A DNA stretch of 21,367 nt from a virus: the IMG/VR virus record IMGVR_UViG_3300027861_002965, positions 1-21,367 of that record; one strand, 5' to 3'. Positions 13,984-21,366 of this stretch are shown one piece after another. Within the stretch, counting starts at the first letter, position 1, and each line of letters begins with the position of its first letter. The position numbers and the translations under genes are program-made. The notes under the pieces are model-generated. The model did no database searches, had not been told where the DNA came from, and saw nothing but the letters and a program-made list of their open reading frames with translations.

Positions 13984-14900
13984 TGAAAAATGTATTCTTA
14001 GCACTTATTTTATTTTGTATTACGACAGGATTGGCCAAAGGGAAAACACCTCTTTATTACGGGCCTAAGAAAAATCTAGAATTTAAAGTCCATGACCCCA
14101 GCTTTCAGGTGGCCACCACTGTAATTACTTTGGCAAGCTCGACCCCTGGAATACAGTTTCATTTTCCACTAACTCTAGACGATGTAACCGCCACAAGTAC
14201 GCCGACCAATGGGGCTTCACTTTACTCACTTAATGGCAAGTTGGTAGAAACCAGGGACGATGGCACAAATACTTTCATCACAGATACCCCTACGGCTTTA
14301 CTTTCTTCCACTTCTGAACTTACCACAAGCGGCGGGGCCGTTATTCTCTCGGCGACAAGTTCAGGTGATTACACTTTCACTTTTCCAAGTGCTGCGGGCG
14401 CTAGTGGTGAGACATTAACCGCTGATGGTAATGGGGGCCATACTTACGAAGCAGCAACAGGGGTTACAGTTCAACATGATGGTTGGCGAAAATATACAGG
14501 CTACGGGTCATCTGATACTAAAATTCCCTACGGAATACTATCGGCAACCTCTACGGGTAGCGGGCTTTTTACCTTTGCCACTTCTACGACTAACGGAACT
14601 ATAGTTACTTTTCTGACAGAAGGACAAGAGGTCACAACTTGTTTAAGTTACGGCCAATCGGGAGAGTTTGGCATGACCGTAGACAGTACCCGTCTAACTA
14701 CTAATATCAGCACTATTGCAAACTCGGCTGCGGGGGAAATCATATCAATATCCCATGCAGCGGGCGGGGGTGGTGTCAATTACGGCAATACTTGTGTAAC
14801 TTTTTTCCCTGCGAGTGGGCAAGTGTTGAGGCCTCATACTGTTGGCCAAACACCTAACGCTAATTTTGGGATTTTTACAGTTACGTCAAAGCAAAGGTAA
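13983..14900 (+). CDS. Fibre-type protein with an N-terminal signal peptide
   Basis: A 305-residue protein starting at a TAATG junction. The first ~19 residues (MKNVFLALILFCITTGLA) form a clear Sec-type signal peptide: two-residue basic start, hydrophobic core, and a GLA cleavage-like site before KGKTPL. The rest is Ser/Thr/Gly-rich and beta-type: FKVHDPSFQVATTVITLASS, VILSATSSGDYTFTFPSAAG, ASGETLTADGNGGHTY (a pattern typical of fibre or appendage stalks), then a C-terminal ~140-residue domain with CLSYGQSGEFGMTVDSTRLT and VLRPHTVGQTPNANFGIFTV, like phage tip domains. Two Cys lie in the C-terminal domain. A signal peptide on a structural-type protein is unusual; export to the host envelope or retention in the membrane are possible. 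The start is firm through the overlap with the preceding gene. Confidence 0.7.
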   Translation: MKNVFLALILFCITTGLAKGKTPLYYGPKKNLEFKVHDPSFQVATTVITLASSTPGIQFHFPLTLDDVTATSTPTNGASLYSLNGKLVETRDDGTNTFITDTPTALLSSTSELTTSGGAVILSATSSGDYTFTFPSAAGASGETLTADGNGGHTYEAATGVTVQHDGWRKYTGYGSSDTKIPYGILSATSTGSGLFTFATSTTNGTIVTFLTEGQEVTTCLSYGQSGEFGMTVDSTRLTTNISTIANSAAGEIISISHAAGGGGVNYGNTCVTFFPASGQVLRPHTVGQTPNANFGIFTVTSKQR

Positions 14901-14904
14901 AAAA

Positions 14905-17445
14905 TTGACCACTTATGCTGAGTTTTCCACTAACCCGAGAAGCGAGAAAGGTATCTTGGCCTGGGTAGAACCTACTCAAAAGCTGATTACTTTTACTTTG
15001 TTTTCTGGTGCGGTTTATTCGCGAATAACTTCCTATTTTGTAATTGGGGTAAGTGCTAGCGGCACCGATTTAACAGAAGGGAGTTCCTCTACTTTAAATG
15101 CCTCAGAGTGGTTTTTTGATGCGGTTAACTTAACTCTATATGTAAGAATGAGTGACGATCTAGACCCGAAAACTCACGACTTATCAGTAAAATACCGCCT
15201 TTTTTATTCCAATCTTGACTATAATTTGCCTTATGACCTGGCCAGCGGCGAGGTGGTTAATTATGACGCCTTGATAATGGGTAGCTCTAAATTCTCTCAG
15301 GAACTAGACGAGGAACAGACGGGCATTTCTTTAGAATCGACAGGCTCAATTAAGTTTCAAAATACCGGCGGGCATTTCGATAATATTTTCGACACTCTTT
15401 TCTGGGAAAATAAAAGAGTGGTGATTTACTCCTGGGGCCCTTCAATTGCCATAAGCGAAAAGAGAAAGCTATTTGAGGGAGTAATAGACAAAAAAGGGTT
15501 TACTGAAAACCAAGTAACCTTTGGCCTTAGAGACAATATTTTCCAATTGAGAAAAAAATTAAACCTCTCTCTTTTTTCAAGCTCTGACGGAAGCCTAAGC
15601 GATGACATTTTAGGCACCCCTAAGCGGGCAGTATATGGCCAGGTTAAGCAGATGCAAGCTATAGGCATAGATAAGGTTTTAGACGGCTACACATTAACAG
15701 GAACAGTTTCAGGCGTTAGTGGCGCCCTTATAATTAAAGGAACTGGCACAGCTTTTCTAGATGAGTGTAGTCCTGGCGATAATTTAAAAATTACTCTCCC
15801 TGCCGAAGTATTGGAAATTAAAATCGACTCGGTTGATACGGATACACAGATCACTATATCTGACGCATTAAACTCTGGATTTGATACACTTGCGGCATTA
15901 AATGAGCCCGCTAGACCATGGCGAAAAAAGAATCGCAATTGGCATATATCGGGTCATAAATTAAGGGCACCGGCCACCACAATTGCCACAGCGGTGCAAG
16001 AAAATCGCTATACTATTGTCGATACTACGGATTTTTTTACAGGGGATTCTATACAAATTGACGGAGAGTCAACAGAGGTTAGACGGCTCTCTGGTGATCT
16101 TATTGTGCTGGAAAATAATCTCCAAGCGGGAATAGCCTCGATAGGTGACGCGGTAACAAAGAACCCCGTCACAAAAGTATTATTTGGGGCAACCGAACTT
16201 TTGGTCGATAGAGATTGGACTCTTTCAAATACTTCCACCGATGCCATTATTAACTTTACCAATACGGCAGAATTTAATGCTCAAAAAAGGGTTTCAATAG
16301 TCGGAACTATCACATTTACAAATAATTCCAGGGCAATTACCGGCACAAATTCAGCTTTTAAAACCGATTTTCAAACTAGAGACTGGATACAATCAGACGA
16401 CACAAGCCACACGGCCTTTTATGAAGTTTTAAGTATAGAAAGCGATACTGCTATGACTCTTAGAGTAGTTTACGGCGGGGCCACTCATGGAGTCGGCGCT
16501 TTTAAAAAGAATGTAAAAATACTAGATGATACTGCTCTCGTACTAATTGACACGGTAGGCAGAGAGCGTTCAGGTGCCTGGGTAAAGACGGCCAGCGATG
16601 TAGTAAAAGACGTTTTAGAAAACGATGCGGGGTTAACCTCTCTCAATTCTGCCTCTTTTACCACTGCCGATACTCAGGCACCTTTTATAATGTCGATGGT
16701 TTTCCCTGAAAGCATTGGGGGAAAGGCGCCAGAAATTAAAAAGGTGATAAATTTAGTTAATGAGTCAGTATTTGGGAGCCTTACTTTTAACCAAGATTTT
16801 GATTTAGTATTTACGATTTTGAACTCTGAAAAACCGATCTCTTTAGTGGAAATAAAAGACGATGATACTCTATCTTTTGGAATCCTTTCAAATATGAATA
16901 TTTTCAATAAGGTAAAAACTAATTATTCCCATTTTGTCGATAAATTTAGCGGTGACGATACTAGCGAGACCATAGAAAAAACTTCTAGCTTTGTTAATAA
17001 TCACATAGGCACCGAGAAAACAGAGGACTTAGAAATTTACCTTTTTAATGAATCAGACGCCTCTGTAATATCAGAAAGATATTTGCTCTTTCATTCGCTT
17101 TCGCAATCAGTCGTAAAAGTAGCGGGCAAGCTTGACCTTTCAACTTACAATTTAAACGATAAAATTTACATAGATTTTGACCGCGCCCCTTTGCGATTCG
17201 CTCAAACAGATCGGCGTAAAATAGGGATATTAAGCAGAATTAAAAGAGATGGGGAAAACTCTGAGGCAGAGTTCCAAGATATTTCGAACATTTTATCGAG
17301 AGTTCCCGCCATTGCTCCAAACACCACGGCCGCCTTTTCAAGTGCTACCGCTGACGATTTGGTAAAATACGGCTGGATTTGCGATAATACTACTGCGACC
17401 CCCGATGGCACCGAGAGTCAATTGGGCTCAAACTTAATAGGATAG
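14905..17445 (+). CDS. Large tail tip hub protein (TTG start)
   Basis: The longest gene here, about 846 residues from TTG 14905. The in-frame ATG at 14842 would put 21 unrelated residues inside the coding end of the fibre gene, while TTG lies four bases after that gene's stop with AAAGG upstream and gives MTTYAEFSTNP. The N-terminal ~190 residues (ASEWFFDAVNLTLYVRMSDD, DLSVKYRLFYSNLDYNLPYD, SIKFQNTGGHFDNIF, VVIYSWGP) match the hub-type proteins placed after the tape measure in many siphophages. The middle holds two copies of a small beta domain near 15700-15887 and 16303-16500. The C-terminal part is helical/beta (KKVINLVNESVFGSLTFNQD) with an end typical of this family (GSNLIG). Likely roles are closing the tube end and triggering DNA release. 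No lytic motif is seen. Confidence 0.7.
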   Translation: MTTYAEFSTNPRSEKGILAWVEPTQKLITFTLFSGAVYSRITSYFVIGVSASGTDLTEGSSSTLNASEWFFDAVNLTLYVRMSDDLDPKTHDLSVKYRLFYSNLDYNLPYDLASGEVVNYDALIMGSSKFSQELDEEQTGISLESTGSIKFQNTGGHFDNIFDTLFWENKRVVIYSWGPSIAISEKRKLFEGVIDKKGFTENQVTFGLRDNIFQLRKKLNLSLFSSSDGSLSDDILGTPKRAVYGQVKQMQAIGIDKVLDGYTLTGTVSGVSGALIIKGTGTAFLDECSPGDNLKITLPAEVLEIKIDSVDTDTQITISDALNSGFDTLAALNEPARPWRKKNRNWHISGHKLRAPATTIATAVQENRYTIVDTTDFFTGDSIQIDGESTEVRRLSGDLIVLENNLQAGIASIGDAVTKNPVTKVLFGATELLVDRDWTLSNTSTDAIINFTNTAEFNAQKRVSIVGTITFTNNSRAITGTNSAFKTDFQTRDWIQSDDTSHTAFYEVLSIESDTAMTLRVVYGGATHGVGAFKKNVKILDDTALVLIDTVGRERSGAWVKTASDVVKDVLENDAGLTSLNSASFTTADTQAPFIMSMVFPESIGGKAPEIKKVINLVNESVFGSLTFNQDFDLVFTILNSEKPISLVEIKDDDTLSFGILSNMNIFNKVKTNYSHFVDKFSGDDTSETIEKTSSFVNNHIGTEKTEDLEIYLFNESDASVISERYLLFHSLSQSVVKVAGKLDLSTYNLNDKIYIDFDRAPLRFAQTDRRKIGILSRIKRDGENSEAEFQDISNILSRVPAIAPNTTAAFSSATADDLVKYGWICDNTTATPDGTESQLGSNLIG

Positions 17446-17447
17446 TA

Positions 17448-17966
17448 ATGGTCTTTGATAACACTATAGATTCAGAAATCGCACCAGGCCAAGCCGTTAA
17501 ACAAGAGCTTTTTAAAAAGCACCAGGATTCCCTAGATGCGCATGAGACAGAGATCCAAACTTTTGCAGCCCTGGCGAAAAAGGTAGTTATTTTCGATGGC
17601 GTAGTAAAAAACGCCTCTAGTGCTTCCTCTCTTACTGGTTTAAGCGCTTGGAGAGTTCCTTCTGCTATGACATTGATTGATGCAAAGCTAGGGCTAATTA
17701 CACCCGTAGGGAGCTTAACAGGTACGTTAGAAATGAATGTAAGGAAAGCGACAAGCTTGGACGATTCTGCCGCCGTTTCTGTTTTTACTACCCGCCCAAG
17801 CATTGCAATGGCCTCCGCTTCTGATTATGACGAGAGCGCCAATATGGTTTTAGATGCTAACGTGAAAGATTTGGCGGTTGGGGAATATTTATTCCTAGAT
17901 ATTTCCTCTTTACCGGCGGGCGGCACAATGGGTCGCTTTACTGTTTACTTAATTGCAGAGGTTTAA
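17448..17966 (+). CDS. Tail fibre-like protein with helical stalk start
   Basis: A 172-residue protein two bases after the hub gene. Residues about 1-50 (IAPGQAVKQELFKKHQDSLDAH) form a likely trimeric helical stalk or attachment helix. The remaining ~120 are beta-rich (VPSAMTLIDAKLGLITPVGS, GTLEMNVRKATSLDD, GEYLFLDISSLPAG, GRFTVYLIAEV), a jelly-roll-like end domain. The helix-then-jelly-roll plan is usual for short fibres or receptor-binding proteins near the hub. Receptor and symmetry cannot be told. Medium confidence in a fibre role. Confidence 0.6.
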   Translation: MVFDNTIDSEIAPGQAVKQELFKKHQDSLDAHETEIQTFAALAKKVVIFDGVVKNASSASSLTGLSAWRVPSAMTLIDAKLGLITPVGSLTGTLEMNVRKATSLDDSAAVSVFTTRPSIAMASASDYDESANMVLDANVKDLAVGEYLFLDISSLPAGGTMGRFTVYLIAEV

Positions 17967-17969
17967 AAT

Positions 17970-18350
17970 ATGACTGATTTAGTAGTTCCATGGACACCAA
18001 ACCCCGACACGGTAGCGGTAAAAACCAATACCTCTAATGAGACGGTCGCTAGTGGGAAATATGCAATCTGTAAAGTGACGTGCAAGGGGGACGGCGAGTT
18101 CTATATTGACGATGTATTGGCCTTTGAGGGGTATTCAATCACTACAATAACTGGCTCCAATATGGACGTGGATGTTAACGGGGCACTAGAGACAGGCGGC
18201 ACCGGCGGCGCTATTGATGCCTATACTTTTACTTCTACTGATGTAATTTGCACTCATGTTTTCGAGGTGCCATCAGGAACCGACTTAAAAGTAGCAGGGA
18301 CGGCGGGCAATGCTCGATATACATTGGCCCTCTATAGCGAGATTACTTAA
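17970..18350 (+). CDS. Small beta-rich fibre or tail tip protein
   Basis: A 126-residue protein: VVPWTPNPDTVAVKTNTSNE, YAICKVTCKGDGEFYIDDVL, TITGSNMDVDVNGALETGGT and TFTSTDVICTHVFEVPSGTD, with final strands NARYTLALYSEI. Three Cys are in alternate strands. It resembles small phage appendage domains, and the start of the lysis block overlaps its stop (TAATG). Likely a fibre-tip or receptor-contacting protein; no named family is recognised. Confidence 0.55.
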   Translation: MTDLVVPWTPNPDTVAVKTNTSNETVASGKYAICKVTCKGDGEFYIDDVLAFEGYSITTITGSNMDVDVNGALETGGTGGAIDAYTFTSTDVICTHVFEVPSGTDLKVAGTAGNARYTLALYSEIT

Positions 18351-18511
18351 TGAAAATTGATGTTAAAACCGTGATTCTCTTAATTATGACCACTGCCAGC
18401 GTGGTGGTTTATGCTCACACTACTTTTGCAGAAAAAAGAAGCGTGGAAAAATTAACAGATATGGTTTTCGATATTTATAAGCACCATAAACTAGACAAGG
18501 TTAAAAAATGA
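18350..18511 (+). CDS. 53-residue membrane microprotein at the start of the lysis block
   Basis: Read directly: ATG at 18350 shares a base with the stop of the gene before, and TGA 18509-18511 overlaps the endolysin start ATG at 18508. The product begins MKIDVKTVILLIMTTASVVV and ends HHKLDKVKK. One hydrophobic segment (about residues 6-22), then an amphipathic helix SVEKLTDMVFDIYKHHKLDK. This plan, one membrane helix plus cytoplasmic or periplasmic helix, is common in small lysis-cassette proteins (antiholin, holin-like or i-spanin-like). The tight coupling to the endolysin supports translation and a lysis link, but the role is inferred. Confidence 0.6.
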   Translation: MKIDVKTVILLIMTTASVVVYAHTTFAEKRSVEKLTDMVFDIYKHHKLDKVKK

Positions 18512-18885
18512 GCCTTTTCAGTAAAAAGGACGAGGTAAACCTGGATGATCTCATGGAATTACACCCTAATATGCTCGGCTTGCTTTACTCTTTTATTATG
18601 TACTGCAACTTTAAAGGCCTCCCTTGTAAAATTACCTCTCTCAAAGAAGAGGCAGCAGGGCGAGTAAGTAGGTCACACATTGAGGGGCGCGCTGCTGATT
18701 TTAGTTCCCGAGGATTCTCAACAGATGACATAGACGATTTTTTAGTTCATTTTAATAAAAAATATGAGGATATAGCCGCAATTTCAGCCAAAGATTTAAA
18801 GCCCAGAGCCTTAGTTTATCACCGAGCAAAATTACCTGATGGGAGCTATGGGGCTGCCCACTTTCACTTACAAGTCAAACCTTAG
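18508..18885 (+). CDS. Endolysin: M15-type zinc peptidase
   Basis: A 125-residue protein with the peptidase M15 (D-Ala-D-Ala carboxypeptidase / endolysin) signature: S-H-x-x-G-R-A-x-D read as SHIEGRAADF at residues 56-65 and a second metal motif HFHLQV at 118-123. H57, D64 and one His of HFH (118 or 120) are the expected zinc ligands. It should cleave peptide bonds in peptidoglycan, giving host lysis. It has no signal peptide or cell-wall binding domain, so a holin is needed for export. It is a single-domain minimal enzyme. The start overlaps the upstream microprotein by four bases. The holin-like gene follows after a 12-base gap. The motif match makes this call strong. Confidence 0.85.
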   Translation: MSLFSKKDEVNLDDLMELHPNMLGLLYSFIMYCNFKGLPCKITSLKEEAAGRVSRSHIEGRAADFSSRGFSTDDIDDFLVHFNKKYEDIAAISAKDLKPRALVYHRAKLPDGSYGAAHFHLQVKP

Positions 18886-18897
18886 AAGGGGTATTAA

Positions 18898-19173
18898 ATG
18901 GAATTTGAAGCCGCAGCACAATTTGCCAAACCATTAATCGAAGCACTTGCTGGAAAGCATGGGACAGTCGTTCAGATAATAGTCCTAATGGGCTCCCTTA
19001 GAGTATTTTTAAAGCCTCTTACTTCTCTTGCTCGGACTTATGTAGAATTTACGCCGAGTAAATCAGATGACGAGAAGCTTGAGAAAATCCTAAACTCGGA
19101 GATTTATAAAAAAGCCTCTTTTGTGATTGATTACTTTGCATCCCTTAAATTGCCTCAGAAAAAAGAGGAATAA
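18898..19173 (+). CDS. Conserved small phage protein, candidate holin
   Basis: A 91-residue protein preceded by an AAGGGG site. It has an N-terminal amphipathic stretch, a hydrophobic segment at about 24-42 (TVVQIIVLMGSLRVFLKPLT), then TYVEFTPSKSDDEKLEKILN, an SEIYKKASFVIDYFASLKLP end and KKEE. The series 'R-FLKPL----R-YVE-TP-K-DDE----I--S--YK----V-DY-ASIKLP' is one I know from small proteins of phage lysis cassettes; some are labelled holin. It has only one clear membrane segment, and the pore role is inferred from location next to the endolysin. It overlaps the next gene by one base. Confidence 0.6.
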   Translation: MEFEAAAQFAKPLIEALAGKHGTVVQIIVLMGSLRVFLKPLTSLARTYVEFTPSKSDDEKLEKILNSEIYKKASFVIDYFASLKLPQKKEE

Positions 19174-19388
19174 TGGGAACGATTCTCACCGTCTTAAAAG
19201 CTGTTGCCGACCTAATCCCTTTAGTAAAAAAGATTTGGGAAAATTACGGTAAATTTAAAGAGGCAAGAGAGAAGAAAAAACTCAATGAGAAGAAAAAGAA
19301 AATTAACAAGCTAACCAAGAAAGCGAAAAATGCGAAAACTAGCAAAGACAGGGCTGATATTGTACGCGATATTAACGGGCGCGAGTAA
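19173..19388 (+). CDS. Small basic helical protein of the lysis block
   Basis: A 71-residue, Lys-rich, helical protein. N-terminal TVLKAVADLIPLVKKIW is amphipathic and only weakly hydrophobic, so a membrane anchor is possible but not clear. The rest is a charged helix (REKKKLNEKKKKINKLTKKA) with an ending TSKDRADIVRDING. It overlaps the lipoprotein-like gene by 59 bases in a different frame, the arrangement seen in Rz/Rz1 spanin pairs, which fuse inner and outer membranes in the last step of Gram-negative lysis. As an i-spanin it would lack a convincing membrane helix, so this is a possibility only. Confidence 0.5.
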   Translation: MGTILTVLKAVADLIPLVKKIWENYGKFKEAREKKKLNEKKKKINKLTKKAKNAKTSKDRADIVRDINGRE

Positions 19389-19614
19389 ATGCGAAAAGCA
19401 CCCCTCGCCAATTGGGGAGCTTTGTTTGATTGGCCCTGGTAAAAGTCAGTGTAATGACCCAAGGCTAGAAAAAAAGAATTACGAGAGAGAAAATAAAGAT
19501 ATGGTAAATTATTTCGCTACTAATCCTGACGATTTTAGAGCGATAAAAGACTATACCGAAGAAATTAGAACTAAATTGATACAATGTGAAAGCAAGTCAA
19601 AGGGGCCTTATTAA
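19330..19614 (+). CDS. Lipoprotein-like small protein, candidate o-spanin
   Basis: A 94-residue protein starting inside the preceding gene. The N-terminus MRKLAKTGLILYAILTGASK followed by Cys 21 resembles a lipoprotein signal, though Lys before the Cys is atypical for signal peptidase II (small residues are expected). The remainder has GELCLIGPGKSQCND, YERENKDMVNYFATNPDDFR, and AIKDYTEEIRTKLIQCESKS, with four Cys in all. The C-terminal helix with 'D--AI--Y---I---L--C' resembles small Cys-containing lysis proteins I know from phages. In this location an o-spanin role is plausible. If the Cys is not lipidated, it would be a secreted disulphide protein. The stop is directly followed by the LamG fibre gene. 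Confidence 0.55.
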   Translation: MRKLAKTGLILYAILTGASKCEKHPSPIGELCLIGPGKSQCNDPRLEKKNYERENKDMVNYFATNPDDFRAIKDYTEEIRTKLIQCESKSKGPY

Positions 19615-21021
19615 ATGAGCTTAACCAACACGATCAACTATGTGACCCCTAGTAACTTTACCCTTTCTGATTCTGACGAAATAGAGATAAGCGGCTCGGT
19701 GTTAACATTGAAGCAATTAACCACGCTCCAAACTGGCGAGCTTGTCTATATACCATTAACCACCAGCGAAGAATTTGCAGCGAGAAGAAAGACCGGCTCG
19801 GCAATTACTGAAACAGAGGCCAGCGGCGGCAATAACTCTTGGGAAAATAACTATCTGAATTTTTCCAGCACCTTGGATTATATCTCAATCCCGATAGATA
19901 ATTGGGCCCCAACTTCTGCAAATGATTATCAGTTTGATTTTTATTACAAGCCCGCCGGTTCAGGAAATCCTGCCTCGGCCCTTGATTTGTTACATAAAAA
20001 AGAAGTGTCCAATGATAACAATAGGCTACTTTTGACTCATGCAGCGAACGGGACTTTTTCTGTCACTATTTGGGATAGTGCCGGTCTTTATAAGGGGGCA
20101 CCAGGCGCTTCTTGGTCACCAACGGCGGGCCAGGAATATCATATCGCCGTAGCTATGGGGCCGACAAAGCAGGAAATTTTTATCGACGGGGTTTCTTTTG
20201 CCTCGCAATCTGTCGCGGTTACCCTGGCGGCACCGGCAGACGGTGTAATTAATATAGGCTCCAATGGTTCAGCCGTTTCCCATGGAAGCTTTAAGCAATT
20301 TATTTTATGGGACGGGGTGCAGAATACAACCACTTTTACCCCCGCAATTCCTCGCCAGTATTCAAGTGACAACCCCAATGCTTTAGTAAATGCCACCACT
20401 ACGGCAGATTCCTTATCTTCTTTCTCTGAAACTGCTGCAAGTAAAACAGGGAGCGACGAGTTTAAATATACAATCTATGTAAATAGTATTGATAAATATT
20501 GGGACGGCGCCGCTTGGGCCACTAGTGACGGCACCTATACTCAAGCCTCTGATGACGCTACAATTTTGGCAAACATTTCTAGCCTTGATATTTCATCAGG
20601 GAAAAGTATTCAAATCAGAGCGTTTGCCCATAGCGATGACGGCTTAACCTCCCCCACTCTTACCTCTATTTCGTATGACTACGGCTTTTTTAATACCGCT
20701 ACCACTCCCGCAATGTGCACGATCAGCGGCGAGGTAGTAAACCTTTCAGGCAATCCAGTAGAAGGGGCCAGAATAGAAATCACAAACGTAAGTGGGACGC
20801 CTTATCTTTATGATTCTGCACTAGTGGCAAAAGCTGCTAAAACCTATACCGATGAGGATGGGAAGTTTGAAATCCCATTAATTGAGACCGCTACCGATGC
20901 GAAAACCGTAGACATTAAGGCCTATTTTTACGATCTAGCTGGAATGGAAGTGACTAAGACGCTGGCCAGTGCGGTGACGATACCGAACCAGTCCAGCGCC
21001 TCAATTGAGGATTTAGTTTAA
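19615..21021 (+). CDS. LamG-type fibre/adhesin with carboxypeptidase-regulatory-like end
   Basis: A 468-residue multi-domain protein with no signal peptide. Residues about 75-250 form a LamG/concanavalin-like sandwich (YLNFSSTLDYISIPIDNWAP, DYQFDFYYKPAGSG, LLLTHAANGTFSVTIWDSAG, YHIAVAMGPTKQEIFIDGVS, INIGSNGSAVSHGSFKQFIL). Residues about 275-370 are a beta domain with KYTIYVNSIDKYWDGAAW, SDGTYTQASDDATILANISS and GKSIQIRAFAHSDDG, a pattern common in phage and viral surface proteins. The end (about 375-468) is a CarboxypepD_reg / Ig-like domain (TISGEVVNLSGNPVEGARIE, TYTDEDGKFEIPLIE). Such chains occur in phage fibres and adhesins binding surface glycans. It lies after the lysis block, like side fibres in many phages. 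Its stop codon overlaps that of a minus-strand gene. Confidence 0.7.
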   Translation: MSLTNTINYVTPSNFTLSDSDEIEISGSVLTLKQLTTLQTGELVYIPLTTSEEFAARRKTGSAITETEASGGNNSWENNYLNFSSTLDYISIPIDNWAPTSANDYQFDFYYKPAGSGNPASALDLLHKKEVSNDNNRLLLTHAANGTFSVTIWDSAGLYKGAPGASWSPTAGQEYHIAVAMGPTKQEIFIDGVSFASQSVAVTLAAPADGVINIGSNGSAVSHGSFKQFILWDGVQNTTTFTPAIPRQYSSDNPNALVNATTTADSLSSFSETAASKTGSDEFKYTIYVNSIDKYWDGAAWATSDGTYTQASDDATILANISSLDISSGKSIQIRAFAHSDDGLTSPTLTSISYDYGFFNTATTPAMCTISGEVVNLSGNPVEGARIEITNVSGTPYLYDSALVAKAAKTYTDEDGKFEIPLIETATDAKTVDIKAYFYDLAGMEVTKTLASAVTIPNQSSASIEDLV

Positions 21022-21266
21022 ATTAAAAGCTTTTTAACTTGTGTTTTGGTCGGGGTGCCGGCCAGTTTAAGCACAGAAACCTGCGTGTTAGTAACTCGAC
21101 AAATCTCTCTAGCTTGTGAAGAAATAGCATTGGCCATTCCTGGTTTAATTGTCCCGTTTTTAACACCTAATAAAGTTCCCCAAAGGGTGCTTTGTAAAGA
21201 TTCGGCCGTTAGTTTTGGAATCGCTGTTGCTTTTGCCTTTACTGCCTTAGTTTTTTTCTTTGCCAT
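21018..21266 (-). CDS. Small basic phage protein on the minus strand
   Basis: An 82-residue protein, with AAGGAG seven bases before its ATG on the minus strand. It has a Lys/Ala-rich start (MAKKKTKAVKAKATAIPKLT), then SLQSTLWGTLLGVKNGTIKP, GMANAISSQAREICRVTN and a C-terminal KLAGTPTKTQVKKLLI. The pattern 'LW-TL-GV--G-I-P--ANAIA-QAREI-R' is a recurring small-protein family in phage early or replication regions; I know no firm function for it, though it may bind DNA. The stop is read at 21018-21020, overlapping the fibre gene stop on the other strand. It overlaps the gene upstream of it by 20 bases and is most likely co-transcribed with it. Confidence 0.7.
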   Translation of the reverse strand: MAKKKTKAVKAKATAIPKLTAESLQSTLWGTLLGVKNGTIKPGMANAISSQAREICRVTNTQVSVLKLAGTPTKTQVKKLLI

Positions 21267-21366
21267 TTCTAATCTCCTTATTGATTTTGGTTATGAGCAA
21301 TGCGGATTCCCATAGTTCCCCCGCTCTCTCTTTGGCGTGTCTTATTTTATAATAATCTTTATTTTC
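21247..21366 (-). CDS. Minus-strand gene, partial (3' end only)
   Basis: On the minus strand a frame is open from the right edge of the window and ends at TAA (21249-21247), giving 39 visible residues: NKDYYKIRHAKERAGELWES followed by ALLITKINKEIRNGKEKN. The amphipathic helical character and the overlap of its end with the ribosome site and start of the next minus-strand gene are typical of coupled phage early genes. The start is outside the window and no family can be named with confidence; the LWExALLxxK stretch resembles small phage proteins of unknown function. Confidence 0.55.
   Translation of the reverse strand, partial: ENKDYYKIRHAKERAGELWESALLITKINKEIRNGKEKN

Noticed and set aside
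17390-17803. A 137-codon minus-strand open frame opposite the fibre-like gene
   Set aside because: It is antisense to a well-supported + strand gene with coupled neighbours, and its product is a low-quality Ala/Ser/Val-rich chain typical of a shadow frame.
21023-21037. TTAAAAGCTTTTTAA as a bidirectional terminator
   Set aside because: The palindrome has no loop and no GC-rich stem, and lies inside the minus-strand gene's coding end; it is A/T-rich chance symmetry at best.
21046-21315. A + strand open frame of 89 codons beyond the fibre gene
   Set aside because: It is the shadow of the minus-strand gene at 21018-21266, which has a good ribosome site and a recognisable phage-type sequence.
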